Positions 8,193 through 18,600 are shown, numbered from the stretch's first letter. The stretch: 34,878 bases of DNA from Verrucomicrobiia bacterium (GCA_020439995.1 JAGROY010000256.1:1-34878), one strand, 5' to 3'. Program-made: numbers and translations. Notes: generated from the sequence alone by a model not told the origin.

Positions 8193-9503
8193 CTACTCAG
8201 GCTGGTCGACTTCGCTGGCGATGAGGCCGAGAATGGTGTCGATGAGAATCGTGCCAGTGCGCTCACCGAGAGACGTGCGGGTGATATAACGATAGCGCTT
8301 GAAGCTGTCGAAATCGACCTCGGTCAGGATATAGCCGAACGCGTCATTGGTGAGACCGAAAAGCAAATTCTGTCCGCCGCCCATTTTACGCTTCAGGTAG
8401 TAGCCGATGTTGGGCAGTGCTTCTCCGGGGATGGTGGCAATGCGGGCATCACCCAGTTCGATAACATTGATGTTCGTCTCAATGGCATTGTCGTCGTTCA
8501 TTTTGATACCAAGTGGAGACCGCTCGATGATTGCTCGCATCATGCTCGACTCTACAGGGAAGGCAACGCGGCGCGCATGACACCGGAGGATTGGGGCAGG
8601 ATCGCGAGTCGTGTCGGTGGCGATGATGCGCAGAGCCTCATCGGCGAGCAGACTGCCGATGCGCTGGCATTCCTCCCACGTGCCAATATCTTCACCTGTT
8701 TCTGGATCGCGGTTGTCCGCAGTGACCATGCCGCCCTGTGCGCCGTTCACAAACATGCCGATGCCACCGACGCTCTGCTCAAGGCGATCGGTCATTGGGC
8801 CAACCAGATCCGGGCTGGTAATGCCGCGATCGTTTCCAAGCACTTCCGGATGAATCGCATAGTTTACCAGTGTGAAAATGGTATCGCTCGCAGTGCCCGC
8901 CTGAATGACGCTGCAGCGCGGGTCGTAAAGCTGCTCGGCATAGGCGTTGAATGCGATCCTGCCCACGGCCTCGCCAGTGGCTATGCGCAGTGTGGCCGGT
9001 TGCAGCGCGGCGACGGCCTCATTGATCGCTGCGGCCATGCTGTCGCAAACTGATTGGAGATACTCCAGGTTCGCGCCCGGCTTGCCAGTGGAATCGGGAA
9101 ATCCGTAGCAGTCCGGCCCGCTGTGCGCATGGGTGGCCGCAATGAGAATGTTCTGCGGAGGAACTGCTTTCACCTGCGCCCTGACTTTGTCACCAAGAGC
9201 CGCAGGAAACCCCAGAAAGTCGCCGGTGACGATGGCGATGAGGGTAGGCGGCATCCCATTGGTGCTATTGTTAGCCTCTGCCCGCTCCAGAACCACTGCA
9301 CGCACACTCAATTCGCCCTGCTTCTGTGTCGATGGTACGCCAGCCCCCACCCCGCCCGAAATCGGCAGCAACGGGTCAGGCGTCACCACACGCTTCGCCG
9401 CGCCAGCACGAAAGAGAACTGTCTCGGGCTCCTGAGCATGGGCATCCGAGAAGAAAAGGAACAGCGTCAGGATTAGTCCTCGGGCAGGAAGAGGGAGTTT
9501 CAT
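8193..9503 (-). CDS. Secreted neutral/alkaline ceramidase-like hydrolase
   Basis: A 436-residue protein with a signal peptide (hydrophobic residues 8-20, cleavage likely after AHA). It matches the neutral/alkaline non-lysosomal ceramidase N-terminal family. Seen: ATHAHSGP with the expected zinc-binding His (125/127), NYAIHPE with His218, IPGEALPNIG with Glu361, and DAFGY with Tyr391, matching the family's metal ligands. The region where true ceramidases carry a Gly-Asp-x-Ser-Pro-Asn nucleophile reads NGAQGGMVTADN (253-264) and has no Ser. The C-terminal Ig-like domain of classical ceramidases is absent (436 against about 650 residues). An amide-bond hydrolase at the cell surface is plausible, but ceramide as substrate is doubtful. 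The gene stands alone, flanked by gaps of about 200 and 170 bp. Confidence 0.82.
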   Translation of the reverse strand: MKLPLPARGLILTLFLFFSDAHAQEPETVLFRAGAAKRVVTPDPLLPISGGVGAGVPSTQKQGELSVRAVVLERAEANNSTNGMPPTLIAIVTGDFLGFPAALGDKVRAQVKAVPPQNILIAATHAHSGPDCYGFPDSTGKPGANLEYLQSVCDSMAAAINEAVAALQPATLRIATGEAVGRIAFNAYAEQLYDPRCSVIQAGTASDTIFTLVNYAIHPEVLGNDRGITSPDLVGPMTDRLEQSVGGIGMFVNGAQGGMVTADNRDPETGEDIGTWEECQRIGSLLADEALRIIATDTTRDPAPILRCHARRVAFPVESSMMRAIIERSPLGIKMNDDNAIETNINVIELGDARIATIPGEALPNIGYYLKRKMGGGQNLLFGLTNDAFGYILTEVDFDSFKRYRYITRTSLGERTGTILIDTILGLIASEVDQPE

Positions 9504-9672
9504 AAAAGTAAGGGGAAGTTTGTTTTACTCCACACTACCTCGAAAACCCGCCGGATTGGAAGCCAGGAAAGTCCCTTTGCCTATCCTGCCGCCACCACAC
9601 CGACGAGATCAGATTAATGCGCTGCCGCGAATTCGGTCAAGCGGTCGCTGACTGTGTTGAGGTGCAGGGAAT

Positions 9673-10416
9673 CTACTCAATTTCAACTTTCATCCCTTTC
9701 TCCAGAATTTTCAGCAAAGTACGGGCGGCTGCGCTGGGAATAACGATAGCGCCGTCGGTAGAGGCTGTGCCATTGGCATCACCGCTGTGAATCACCACGC
9801 CCTCCGAGAGGACAATGTAGGCATTGGGCGGGCTGGCCACAAATGCTGCTCCTGCGGGAACGGGATCGAGGTTGCTGTAGATCCCCTTCAGCAGCAGATT
9901 CCCTTTAGTATCAATCAGACTGCCGTAACGGCTGTCTGCCGGTGCCCTGTCACTTTTCGAAACAACAGCAAAAGTCCCGGATTCCGTCTCGCGGCCGATG
10001 CGACCGCACGCGATCGGGCAAGTCAGGGCTTTGGCTCCGGCGACTTCGACGACGAGACTTCGCGCTTCGCGGGAGATCTTAATGACCGTACTCCCAGCGG
10101 CGCTCTTTGACAGGACGTCGGGAAAAATCTCTGGCGCGGCGACACGCCCGATCGCAACCATCACGAGCCGCTGGCACTCCTGGATGGCCTCCTCCTGGAT
10201 AGCGGCCTGGGCTTCGGCCTCTTCCTTGGCACGAGCATCGGCGGCAGCGGCTTCCGTATCAGCCTCAGCGGCAGCGGGATCCGCTGCTTCCCCCGGAGCT
10301 TCCTGCGCTCGCACGCACGGATCCACTGTTTCCACAAAAAGCAAAACCACCACACCGAAACAGCGACATTGATTGGCGAATCGGCTTTTGACTGAAGCTC
10401 TGAGCAACGCTAGCAT
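9673..10416 (-). CDS. L,D-transpeptidase (YkuD)-like exported protein lacking the catalytic His-Gly-Cys
   Basis: A 247-residue exported protein: hydrophobic signal (FGVVVLLFV), then a long Ala/Glu-rich segment likely to form a helix or linker, then a YkuD-like domain. The domain shows the family pattern of a beta-strand ending ACGRIGRETESGTFAVVSK, a YG motif, and a final IHSGDANGTASTDGAIVIP. In active enzymes this end reads S-HGC-I/V-R. Here His-Gly-Cys is replaced by Asp221-Gly222-Ala223, so transpeptidase chemistry is not expected. It may bind peptidoglycan or act as a scaffold. The open frame extends to 10599, but the ATG at 10416 gives a proper signal peptide and removes overlap with the divergent gene that starts 17 bp away. 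Confidence 0.7.
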   Translation of the reverse strand: MLALLRASVKSRFANQCRCFGVVVLLFVETVDPCVRAQEAPGEAADPAAAEADTEAAAADARAKEEAEAQAAIQEEAIQECQRLVMVAIGRVAAPEIFPDVLSKSAAGSTVIKISREARSLVVEVAGAKALTCPIACGRIGRETESGTFAVVSKSDRAPADSRYGSLIDTKGNLLLKGIYSNLDPVPAGAAFVASPPNAYIVLSEGVVIHSGDANGTASTDGAIVIPSAAARTLLKILEKGMKVEIE

Positions 10417-10433
10417 CTCAGGGAACGTATACC

Positions 10434-12428
10434 ATGATTCACCAATTTCCAATCGGCCGTAACTTGCGGGCAGGAACGACCCTTGGGATGGCAGCGCTGC
10501 TACTTCTCGTCGCGTGCCTTCTAACGGGATTTCCTTTGCAGGCAAATGCCCAACTGACCGGTCCGGGCTCGCGAATCCCCAGGGTCGAGAACATTTCAAA
10601 TCTGCGGGTCGTGCGGGGAAAAATCCTCCGCATCAAACTCGAAGCCTCCACCGAGTCGCCGACGAGGATGGAATTCATCATCAACAAGGATCAGCTCAAG
10701 CACGGCACGCTGTCGGAGTGGACGGTTCCCAATCCCGAGAAGAAACACATCGCCTTCGTCGACTACACCCCCACCCTTGCAGGGCCCGATGCTGTCGAAA
10801 CCTTTACCTACCGGGTCAAGCAAACGGTACGCATTCCCGACAGAGATGCACCAGTGGATCTTTCTTCTTCAACGGCAACAGTCACCATTAACGTCGAGGC
10901 AGCCTACCCGGAGCTGGTAGCCAATGAGATCATCGAGTTCGGTGACGTTTACGTGGGATCAACTGTCGAACGGCTATGGACCGTCAGCAACAAAGGCGGC
11001 GCCTCCTATCGCCAGACCATCAAGATTCCGAACGGCTTCTCCGTTACCGGACTCGACAAGAACAACTCGCTGGAAATTCCTCCGCAGGAAACCAGGCGAA
11101 TCAAGCTGATCTATCACCCTACTGAGATCGGCAGAATGCAGGAAAGACTGGAGCTCCCCGGCCACAAAGGGGCATCGACCGAAACACTGATCTATGCAAC
11201 CGGCGTCGCACCTTTCCATGGTGCTCCGAGCAGCCTGCAACTTGAGTGGGTGCCCGAAAACGAATCTCGAACAGGCAAGCTCGAGATTGCCAGCGCGATG
11301 GACAAAACCATCGACATTGCCGTTTCAGCTCCAGCAATATTAAATCTTCCTAACATTGTCACCCTCGGCAAGCGCGCCGCCCAGACATTCGAGATCGACA
11401 TCCCTGCGAAGAGTTACAAAGACGTCGTCGAGGGTAGCATCGAGATGACTTTCGAGACCTTCAAGCTCTCGATCCCCGTTCGCGCAGAGGGTATTCCTGC
11501 CTATCTCGACGCTGTTGGAAACACCATCGGCCTCGCATCCATCGAGTTTCCGGAAGGAACAGAATCACCTCCAGTGACGCTCAGCTTCATCAACAATGGC
11601 GTCAGCGAGGGCACATTGTTCACCGATATCCACCACGAATTTCTTCTCGAAGGAGCGAGCGAAGGTCAAATCATCGCACCGGGCGAATCATTGACACTGA
11701 CTGTAAAACCAGCTCACAACATCCGCGCTACCGGCCCACTTGTGCTTAAATGTGGGAACCAGCGACTGGAGTATTCACTCATCTCAGAACCTGCAAAAAC
11801 AGACGACGCACCTGGTGGCGCTGGTGCCACAGTGGAGATCGACGAATCCACCGCGCTGCTTGCGACGAAGGAGGGCTCGATTTCACATCGTGAGGGCTTT
11901 GGCGAGTATGGCTCCACTAGAGCGAAATTGTCTGGCCCGGAATTGGCGGCCGACCTGTTCGCCATTCGTGTGGAAGGCAACTACAAGTTCGACCACACCC
12001 TGCCCAAAGTTGAGACCACAGAGTTCATCGATGGTGGCAGGGATTTTCTTGAGTTTTCGTGGCCGCCACTCACGCCCGGAGATTTTGACTACAAAGTGCA
12101 CGTCGAAACCATTCAACTCGATGAGGAAACCGGCCACCTGCGCACCCTCTGGGCCCGGCGCAATGTACCAATCACACAGAATGATGGGAAATACGAGGCA
12201 CGGCTGGAGGGACTGAATCCCGGGATGGCTTACAGGGTCAGAATCGTGGGAGTCACCCCGGACGGACGAGCGACCCTTTCAGAGCCATTTCGATTTGTCA
12301 CCGCTGTGCCCCGACAGCTGCGGTACCTGATCGGCACCTGGACCGTGACCCTTCTCTGCGTAGCATCACTCGCGATCATCATCTATCGCCGGATTCAGAG
12401 AAGGCGTTTCTACCAGCGCTTCTATTGA
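10434..12428 (+). CDS. Exported membrane-anchored protein with Ig-like (HYDIN/ASPM-type) and fibronectin type III domains
   Basis: A 664-residue protein with a signal peptide (about residues 16-38, ending ANA). An Ig/cadherin-like domain covers about 50-150. A HYDIN/ASPM-like domain covers about 155-260 (IEFGDVYVGSTVERLWTVSN), followed by a second of the same type at about 355-450. A fibronectin type III domain covers about 545-628 (YEARLEGLNPGMAYRVRIVG). It ends in a C-terminal membrane span (632-651) and a basic tail (RRIQRRRFYQRFY). The bulk should face the periplasm, held by the C-terminal helix. The AGGGAA 8 nt before the ATG supports this start. The AsmA-like gene follows after 57 bp, suggesting an envelope operon. 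No catalytic motif; function unknown. Confidence 0.82.
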   Translation: MIHQFPIGRNLRAGTTLGMAALLLLVACLLTGFPLQANAQLTGPGSRIPRVENISNLRVVRGKILRIKLEASTESPTRMEFIINKDQLKHGTLSEWTVPNPEKKHIAFVDYTPTLAGPDAVETFTYRVKQTVRIPDRDAPVDLSSSTATVTINVEAAYPELVANEIIEFGDVYVGSTVERLWTVSNKGGASYRQTIKIPNGFSVTGLDKNNSLEIPPQETRRIKLIYHPTEIGRMQERLELPGHKGASTETLIYATGVAPFHGAPSSLQLEWVPENESRTGKLEIASAMDKTIDIAVSAPAILNLPNIVTLGKRAAQTFEIDIPAKSYKDVVEGSIEMTFETFKLSIPVRAEGIPAYLDAVGNTIGLASIEFPEGTESPPVTLSFINNGVSEGTLFTDIHHEFLLEGASEGQIIAPGESLTLTVKPAHNIRATGPLVLKCGNQRLEYSLISEPAKTDDAPGGAGATVEIDESTALLATKEGSISHREGFGEYGSTRAKLSGPELAADLFAIRVEGNYKFDHTLPKVETTEFIDGGRDFLEFSWPPLTPGDFDYKVHVETIQLDEETGHLRTLWARRNVPITQNDGKYEARLEGLNPGMAYRVRIVGVTPDGRATLSEPFRFVTAVPRQLRYLIGTWTVTLLCVASLAIIIYRRIQRRRFYQRFY

Positions 12429-12485
12429 TCCCAAGAAAAACAGTCCCCTGTGCGTTATTCTGTCGGAGCCTGATGAATCCCGCAA

Positions 12486-13979
12486 ATGCCTGAACTTTTC
12501 CAACCAGTTCCAAACCGCAGCCCTGTTCGCCGCAAGGGATTCCGAATATCGTGGGGATTTCTCCTCATTGGGCTGTTGTTGTTGTTCGCAGGGGGCTATC
12601 TGGGATTTCGTGTCTTTCTCAAAAACTACCTGCACAGCGACGCCTTCCTGGCCCAGATCAATCGGGCGACATCCCGAGCACTCAAAGTCTCTGGTGGTTT
12701 CGAACCGATTCACTGGCAGGATTCGCAGGCGAGTTCTCCATTATTTTCCGCAACAGGAGAAACTGGCGCCCCCATAAGAGCGATCAATGCCCGGGGCATC
12801 GAAGCTCAATTGAACTTTCGCAGTATCTGGGATGGCATTTGGGAAATCACCGAGCTGTCAGTGGACGAAGCCAACATCGACCTCGGCGAACACGCCGCCA
12901 ATCCCACCATCCAGCGCCTGCCGGCCAGAGAGACAGCACCAGCACAACCGGCCAGTAGAAACTTCCTGACATCATTTTTACCAAAGAAGACTGAGCTGAA
13001 ACTGGTAAAAATTGAGAGCGCGAACCTGACATTCCCTTTGCCTGGCGATGCCTCGTCACCAGGTGAAATAGCGCGTGCACAGCGGCTACGCATCAACGCC
13101 CGGCCGTTGGGCGAAGAGTTTTCAGATGGACACCAGCTTTCTGGATACGGCGGGGAAATCTACCTGCCCGAGGGTCAGCGGCTTTCACTGCTGGACTTCG
13201 ACACGCGCTGGCGCGACGGCACGCTGTTTATTTCAAATGCCGTCGCCGACCTGAAGGACACCGTTGGTGCTCGCGTGCAATGCAGTGGCAGGCTGGATTC
13301 CACCGGTCGGGACAGCGCACTAAAAATGCACCTGTCAGGGATCGACATTGAAGAAATCGTTGCGGCCGACTGGAAGCAGCGGATTACCGGACTTGTCGAG
13401 AGCGATGTGACCGTTCGTATTCAAGATGGCATCACCACCTACAACGGTGACGCATCACTTTCCGGTGGCGTGCTCAATGCGTTGCCGATACTCGACAATC
13501 TCGCTGATTTCACCAAGCACGATACGTTTCGCCGCCTGCCACTCAACAAGGCCACGGCAAAGTTTACGCGTGAGGGAGACACCACCCATTTCTCCGGAAT
13601 CCTGATCGAATCCTCAGGAACGATGCGGGTCACAGGCAGCCTCGACGTCGTCGATGGAAATGCGAATGGCACCCTGTTCGTCGGTGTCGTACCCGGCGTG
13701 CTGCGCTGGATTCCCGGTGCCGAGCAAAAAGTCTTCACCCGGCTGGATGACGGCCATCTCTGGGCTGAGATGCACGTGCACGGACCGCTGCAGGCACTCG
13801 AGGAAGATCTAAGCCCACAGCTGGTCACTGGTGCGATTGTCCAGACGATCGAAGCAGTCCCGGAACGTGCAATCGATGCCGGTGGCAAGGTCATCCTGCA
13901 AGGCACATCGATCCTTCGGGAAGGTGTCCGCAGCGGCCTTGATCTCATCGACGGCTTCGTGCCCTTTCTCGGCAACTGA
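12486..13979 (+). CDS. AsmA-like inner-membrane/periplasmic protein
   Basis: A 497-residue protein with a basic N-terminus, one membrane span (about residues 22-41) and a long beta-rich periplasmic region. It has features of AsmA/DUF3971-type proteins: INARGIEAQLNFRSIWDGIW, repeated short strands describing 'inner' elements such as VDEANIDLG, and a C-terminal part with LWAEMHVHGPLQALEEDL. Members of this superfamily are linked to outer-membrane lipid transport or assembly in other bacteria. The match here is by architecture rather than a diagnostic motif. It lies between the Ig/Fn3 membrane protein and the CCA-adding enzyme on the same strand. Confidence 0.65.
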   Translation: MPELFQPVPNRSPVRRKGFRISWGFLLIGLLLLFAGGYLGFRVFLKNYLHSDAFLAQINRATSRALKVSGGFEPIHWQDSQASSPLFSATGETGAPIRAINARGIEAQLNFRSIWDGIWEITELSVDEANIDLGEHAANPTIQRLPARETAPAQPASRNFLTSFLPKKTELKLVKIESANLTFPLPGDASSPGEIARAQRLRINARPLGEEFSDGHQLSGYGGEIYLPEGQRLSLLDFDTRWRDGTLFISNAVADLKDTVGARVQCSGRLDSTGRDSALKMHLSGIDIEEIVAADWKQRITGLVESDVTVRIQDGITTYNGDASLSGGVLNALPILDNLADFTKHDTFRRLPLNKATAKFTREGDTTHFSGILIESSGTMRVTGSLDVVDGNANGTLFVGVVPGVLRWIPGAEQKVFTRLDDGHLWAEMHVHGPLQALEEDLSPQLVTGAIVQTIEAVPERAIDAGGKVILQGTSILREGVRSGLDLIDGFVPFLGN

Positions 13980-14043
13980 TTCTTCATCGCCGCCACGGAA
14001 ATTTCGTGCAACCGATCCGATCGATGGTTTGTTGCAAACCAAT

Positions 14044-15387
14044 ATGGGAGCGAACGCAACAAAGGACGCCCGAACTGCCGCCACAGAGATCGTCCACACC
14101 TTGCAAGCGAACGGGCACACAGCCTATTTCGCGGGCGGCTGCGTACGCGACCAATTGCTGGGGCATTCGCCAAAGGATTACGACATCGCAACCGACGCGC
14201 GTCCCGACCGCATCAAGCAGCTATTTCGCCATGCCCATGGCGTCGGCGCTCACTTTGGGGTCATGCTTGTCAAAAACGGCGGCCATGTCACGGAAATCGC
14301 AACTTTCCGGCGCGACGGAGACTATGCCGATGGCCGACGCCCTGACAGTATCACCTTTGCCGCCGCTGAAGAAGACGCCCAGCGCCGCGATTTCACGGTC
14401 AATGGCCTGTTCTACGACCCGCTCGCGGACGAAATCATCGATCATGTGGACGGACGTGCCGACCTGGAGAAAAGAATTCTGCGGGCAATCAGCACCCCGT
14501 CCCAGCGGTTCGAAGAAGATCACCTCCGCCTGATGCGGGCCGTACGGTTTTCGGCAGTGTTAGGATTTGAAATCGAGCCCGCCACCTGGAACGCCGTGTG
14601 TGCGCAGTCAGCATCGCTGGCCCGAATCAGCATCGAACGCGTCCGCGATGAATTCAGCCGCATCATGCTTTCTCCAGGACGCCTGCGCGGCTTTGACCTC
14701 CTCATCGATTCCGGTCTCATGAATCACATTGTCCCTGAGATCGATGCGCTCAAAGGATGCGACCAGCCTCCCGCCTATCACCCTGAAGGCGACGTCTTCG
14801 TTCATACTCGACTGATGCTGTCGCTCCTGCCTGAAAAAGTGTCACTGCCTCTGGTTCTATCCGTCCTCCTGCACGATATCGCAAAGCCAGCAACCCGGAC
14901 ATGGGATGAAGCGGATCAACGCGTCCGCTTCAACGGCCACGCCGAACTGGGAGCCGAAATGGCAGAATCGATTCTACGGAGACTGAAATACCCCAACGAC
15001 ATCATCGAAGACACAGTGACAGGTGTGGCCAACCACATGCGCTTTATGAACGTGCAAAACATGCGCCTGGCAAAACTCAAGCGCTTCATGGCCCGCGACA
15101 CTTTCGCTGACGAGATGGAGCTGCACCGAGTCGATTGCCTCGGCAGCCACGGCCTGCTGGACAATTACAAGTTTCTACAGGAACAACAGCGGGCATTTGC
15201 CGCCGAGCCGCTCATCCCGCCTCCTCTGGTCACTGGCAATGATTTAATCGCCCTCGGCTGGAAGCCGTCGCCCCGCTTTGCTGAAACCCTAACCGAGATA
15301 CAAACTCACCAGCTCGAAGGAACAATCACAAGCCGGGACGAAGCATTGGCATGGATCGCTCAGCGAGTCAGGACGAGCGATGGCTGA
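14044..15387 (+). CDS. cca: CCA tRNA nucleotidyltransferase / poly(A) polymerase family
   Basis: A 447-residue class II nucleotidyltransferase that adds or repairs the 3' CCA of tRNA in the cytoplasm. Seen: FAGGCVRDQLLG (30-40), the metal-binding DYD (Asp45, Asp47), RRDFTVNGLFYDP (114-126), the head-to-neck region FEEDHLRLMRAVRFSAVLGF, and a C-terminal HD domain (VLLHDIAKP followed by NGHAELGAE). The HD domain is common in bacterial CCA-adding enzymes with extra phosphohydrolase activity. Poly(A) polymerase I belongs to the same family and cannot be fully excluded. The frame is open from 13831, but that would overlap the AsmA-like gene by about 150 bp; the ATG at 14044 sits just before the conserved domain. 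Confidence 0.92.
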   Translation: MGANATKDARTAATEIVHTLQANGHTAYFAGGCVRDQLLGHSPKDYDIATDARPDRIKQLFRHAHGVGAHFGVMLVKNGGHVTEIATFRRDGDYADGRRPDSITFAAAEEDAQRRDFTVNGLFYDPLADEIIDHVDGRADLEKRILRAISTPSQRFEEDHLRLMRAVRFSAVLGFEIEPATWNAVCAQSASLARISIERVRDEFSRIMLSPGRLRGFDLLIDSGLMNHIVPEIDALKGCDQPPAYHPEGDVFVHTRLMLSLLPEKVSLPLVLSVLLHDIAKPATRTWDEADQRVRFNGHAELGAEMAESILRRLKYPNDIIEDTVTGVANHMRFMNVQNMRLAKLKRFMARDTFADEMELHRVDCLGSHGLLDNYKFLQEQQRAFAAEPLIPPPLVTGNDLIALGWKPSPRFAETLTEIQTHQLEGTITSRDEALAWIAQRVRTSDG

Positions 15388-15694
15388 GCGATCAACGACA
15401 ATCTTCATTCATTGGAGACCATACCAGCCACGCGATCCGCTTCCTGGATGCGCTTCAAAATCTGCGCTCGCTCTACAGCAAACACAGACTGAAACTCTTG
15501 AATTAAATGGCATCCATTTTCGAGATTTTGGGCGCAATCGCCAGCGCTTCGACAGATGCCTGAAGATGGTTCAATTTATCGACTAGAATCTTAAACTGCT
15601 GGTTGTTCATACTCGTGATCATCGATTGAGGACTAATGGTATCGCCCGATTATTGACTTGAGAGCTGACTCGGCTTGGTAGCATAACAATCGTA
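15388..15694. other. Intergenic region with one possible small ORF
   Basis: About 307 bp between cca and the PSD1-type gene. A 68-codon plus-strand frame (15380-15586) overlaps the cca end but has no recognisable features. A short minus-strand ORF is listed separately. A TTGACT sequence lies at 15653-15658 upstream of the next gene, but no convincing -10 box at the right distance was found. Confidence 0.6.
15503..15622 (-). CDS. Possible 35-39-residue small protein
   Basis: A minus-strand ORF with in-frame ATGs at 15622 and 15610. The shorter product starts MNNQQFKILVDKLNHLQASV and ends KISKMDAI. The central part is an amphipathic helix or coiled-coil-like stretch with Leu/Val spacing, unusual for random sequence. 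There is no clear ribosome binding site and no known family. It is antisense to nothing important and fills the cca/PSD1 gap. Real coding status is uncertain. Confidence 0.25.
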   Translation of the reverse strand: MITSMNNQQFKILVDKLNHLQASVEALAIAPKISKMDAI

Positions 15695-18600
15695 TTGAAA
15701 ATAAACAGCTCCTGCAATCACAAGCTTTCTTTCTTGCTGGCAGTCGCGGCACTGGCAATGCAGGTGCCTGCCAGCTCTGGGGGCATCGATTTCAACCGCG
15801 ATATTCGCCCTATTCTAAGTGATAACTGCTTTAGCTGTCACGGATTTGACAAATCCAGCCGAAAAGCGGGACTTAGGCTGGACGATCGGGAGGGTGCGAC
15901 GGCGGATCTGGGCGAGGGAGTGTTCGCTATTGTAGCCGGGAAACCGGAGGCAAGTGCACTGCTGCATCGCATTCGATCGACCGATCCAGATGAGGTGATG
16001 CCACCACCCGAGTCTCATAAAAAGGCTCTGACCAATACTCAAGCTGAACTGCTGGAGCAGTGGATTGCTGAAGGAGCAAGGTGGGGGGCACACTGGTCGT
16101 TTATAAAACCTGTGAAGGCCCAGATTCCCGACGGCCACACACATCCGGTCGATCACTTTATCCAGGAGAAGCTGCAAGCAGAACCACTGAAACCTGCGCC
16201 GCCAGCCGCACCACACACTTTGACCCTCCGACTCGCGTTTGATCTCACCGGCCTGTCCCCTTCCCCCGCTGACTATGGAGTGCCTCATACAGAACTGATC
16301 GAACGGTATCTCGATTCGCCGCACTACGGCGAGCGGATGGCCATGTGGTGGCTGGATGGCGCACGCTACAGTGACACCGATGGTTACCAGGCCGACTCCA
16401 CGCGCACCAACTGGCCCTGGCGCGACTGGGTGATCGACAGCTTCAACGGAAATCAACCGTTCGATCAATTCACGATCGAACAATTCGCAGGCGACCTGCT
16501 GCCAGACGCGACGCCCGAGCAGAAACTGGCGACATGTTTTCATCGCAATCACATGACCAATGGCGAAGGCGGCCGCGATCCTGAGCAATCGAGAGTCGAC
16601 TACGTGCTCGACCGGGTGAACACGATGGGGACGGTGTGGTTAGGGCTCACGCTTGGATGCACCCAGTGCCACGATCACAAGTTCGATCCCATCAGCCAGG
16701 CCGACTACTACAGCCTGACTGCTTACTTCAACAGCATTGCGGAAGACGGGCGTGCAGGTGGTAACGCGGGCCCCTATCTGAAGTACAGATCCCCGTATGC
16801 AGAGCCCGCAGTGATGGAAGCAACCGAGCTGCTGCGACAATCCGAAACTGAACAGAAAAAGCTGAAAGCACAGATTCAACCGGCATTTGAGGGATGGCTC
16901 GCGCGGCAAAAGGAGGCAGTGCGCGACGGCTTTGAACCCTGGGTTCCGCTGGCACCTGTCAATTTACAGACTGCCGAAGGGTCTGTCCTCAGTGCAGGAG
17001 ATGACCACATCGTTTCTGCCGCTCCCAATCCTCCGCACCAGGACGACTACACTCTCACGCTCAAAACACCGCCGCTCGATCGCATCACTGGCCTGCAACT
17101 CGAAGTCTTCCCCCACCCTTCCCATACCGGTGCCCGGTATTCCCATTCCGAAGACGGCGAATTCATGCTGACAAATGTGAAAGTAAAGGTACGCAAGGCT
17201 GGTGACACACTGGTGCGCGATATTGCGCTGAGTTCCGCAGCAGCCGATGTGAATGGCGAAGGCCGCTACTCGAAAAACAGCAATGTGAGTGGCACTCTGG
17301 ACGATGATCCCCGCACGGGATGGACTGCACGCAAGGTAGAGTCCGGCGGAGTTCACCGGGCCGTGTTCGAATTTGCCGAGCCCCTGATTCTCGCACCCGG
17401 TGAAGAACTGGATGTGACACTGATGCAGAGGTCGCTCGATCCAGGCAGACTCATCGGACGTTTTCGACTGAGCGCCACCAATCAACGTGGATCTGCAGTC
17501 CGCTCGCTCGGCCCCATGCCGATGGCTCAACTGCACGAGACCGTGGCGCGTGGTGAAAATGTTAGTGATTCCCTGCAAGCCCGTCTGTTTGACCAGTATC
17601 TGGAAGACGACGAAACGTGGCAACAGGCAAGCGAGCGCCACGAACAGGTGAAACGGCAGCTGTCCGAGTCGAAGAAGGCAGCGGGCGAACTGAATGTGAT
17701 GGTACTGGCGGAGCGCGAGGAGCCACGCAAGACTCACATCCTGCTCCGTGGCGAGTGGGACAAACACGGCGCCTCAGTGCAAGGCGGCGTGCTCCCGGCA
17801 GTGCTCGACTTGCCCTCGGGCGAAGTGACCACACGGCTCGAACTGGCACGCTGGATGGTATCGCCAGACAATCCGCTGACCGCTCGCGTCATTGTCAATC
17901 AAGTATGGCAACTGCTGTTCGGTGCTGGTCTGGTACGCACGCCCAGCGACTTCGGCCTGCAGGGCGAATCCCCCACTCACCCGCAGCTGCTCGATTGGCT
18001 CGCAGTGGAATTCATGGAGAGCGGCTGGGACGTGAAGCATCTTGTGCGCACCATCGTGACCAGCGAAACCTACCGCCAGGACAGTGCAATATCGCCTGAG
18101 GCCCTGAAGCTTGATCCTGAGAATCGGCTACTCGCACGCGGCGCGCGGTTCCGCCTGGCTAGCTGGATGCTGCGCGATGCAAAGTTGGCGGCCAGCGGGC
18201 TGCTCAACCCAGCGATTGGCGGACCGCCAGTCTACCCGTGGCAACCGCCGGGCATCTGGCAGGATCAATTCATGGGGCGCTTCACCTACCGTCCGACACT
18301 GGGGAAAGGGCAGAATCGACGCACGATTTACGCATTCTGGCGACGCACCAGTGCCCCGACTTTTTTGTTCGACAACTCCATGCGAAGAACCTGTGAAGTG
18401 GTTGCCCGTCGCACGAACACACCGTTGCAGGCGCTCACTTTGTTAAATGACACCACCGCTCTGGAGGCCGCCCGCTGCCTCGCTGATCTGGCGGTCGCGG
18501 CTCATCCTGACAATGCCACAACCCAGGTCAGCTTCCTCTGCAAACGTATCCTGGGACGGATTCCGGCCGACGATGAATTGCCCGTCTTCCTGCGCGAACA

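Noticed and set aside
10597..10599. Upstream GTG/ATG-type start of the L,D-transpeptidase-like gene
   Set aside because: It would add 61 residues before the signal peptide and overlap the divergent gene.
15380..15586. 68-codon plus-strand frame after cca
   Set aside because: It overlaps the cca end, shows no motif or ribosome binding site and has random-looking composition.
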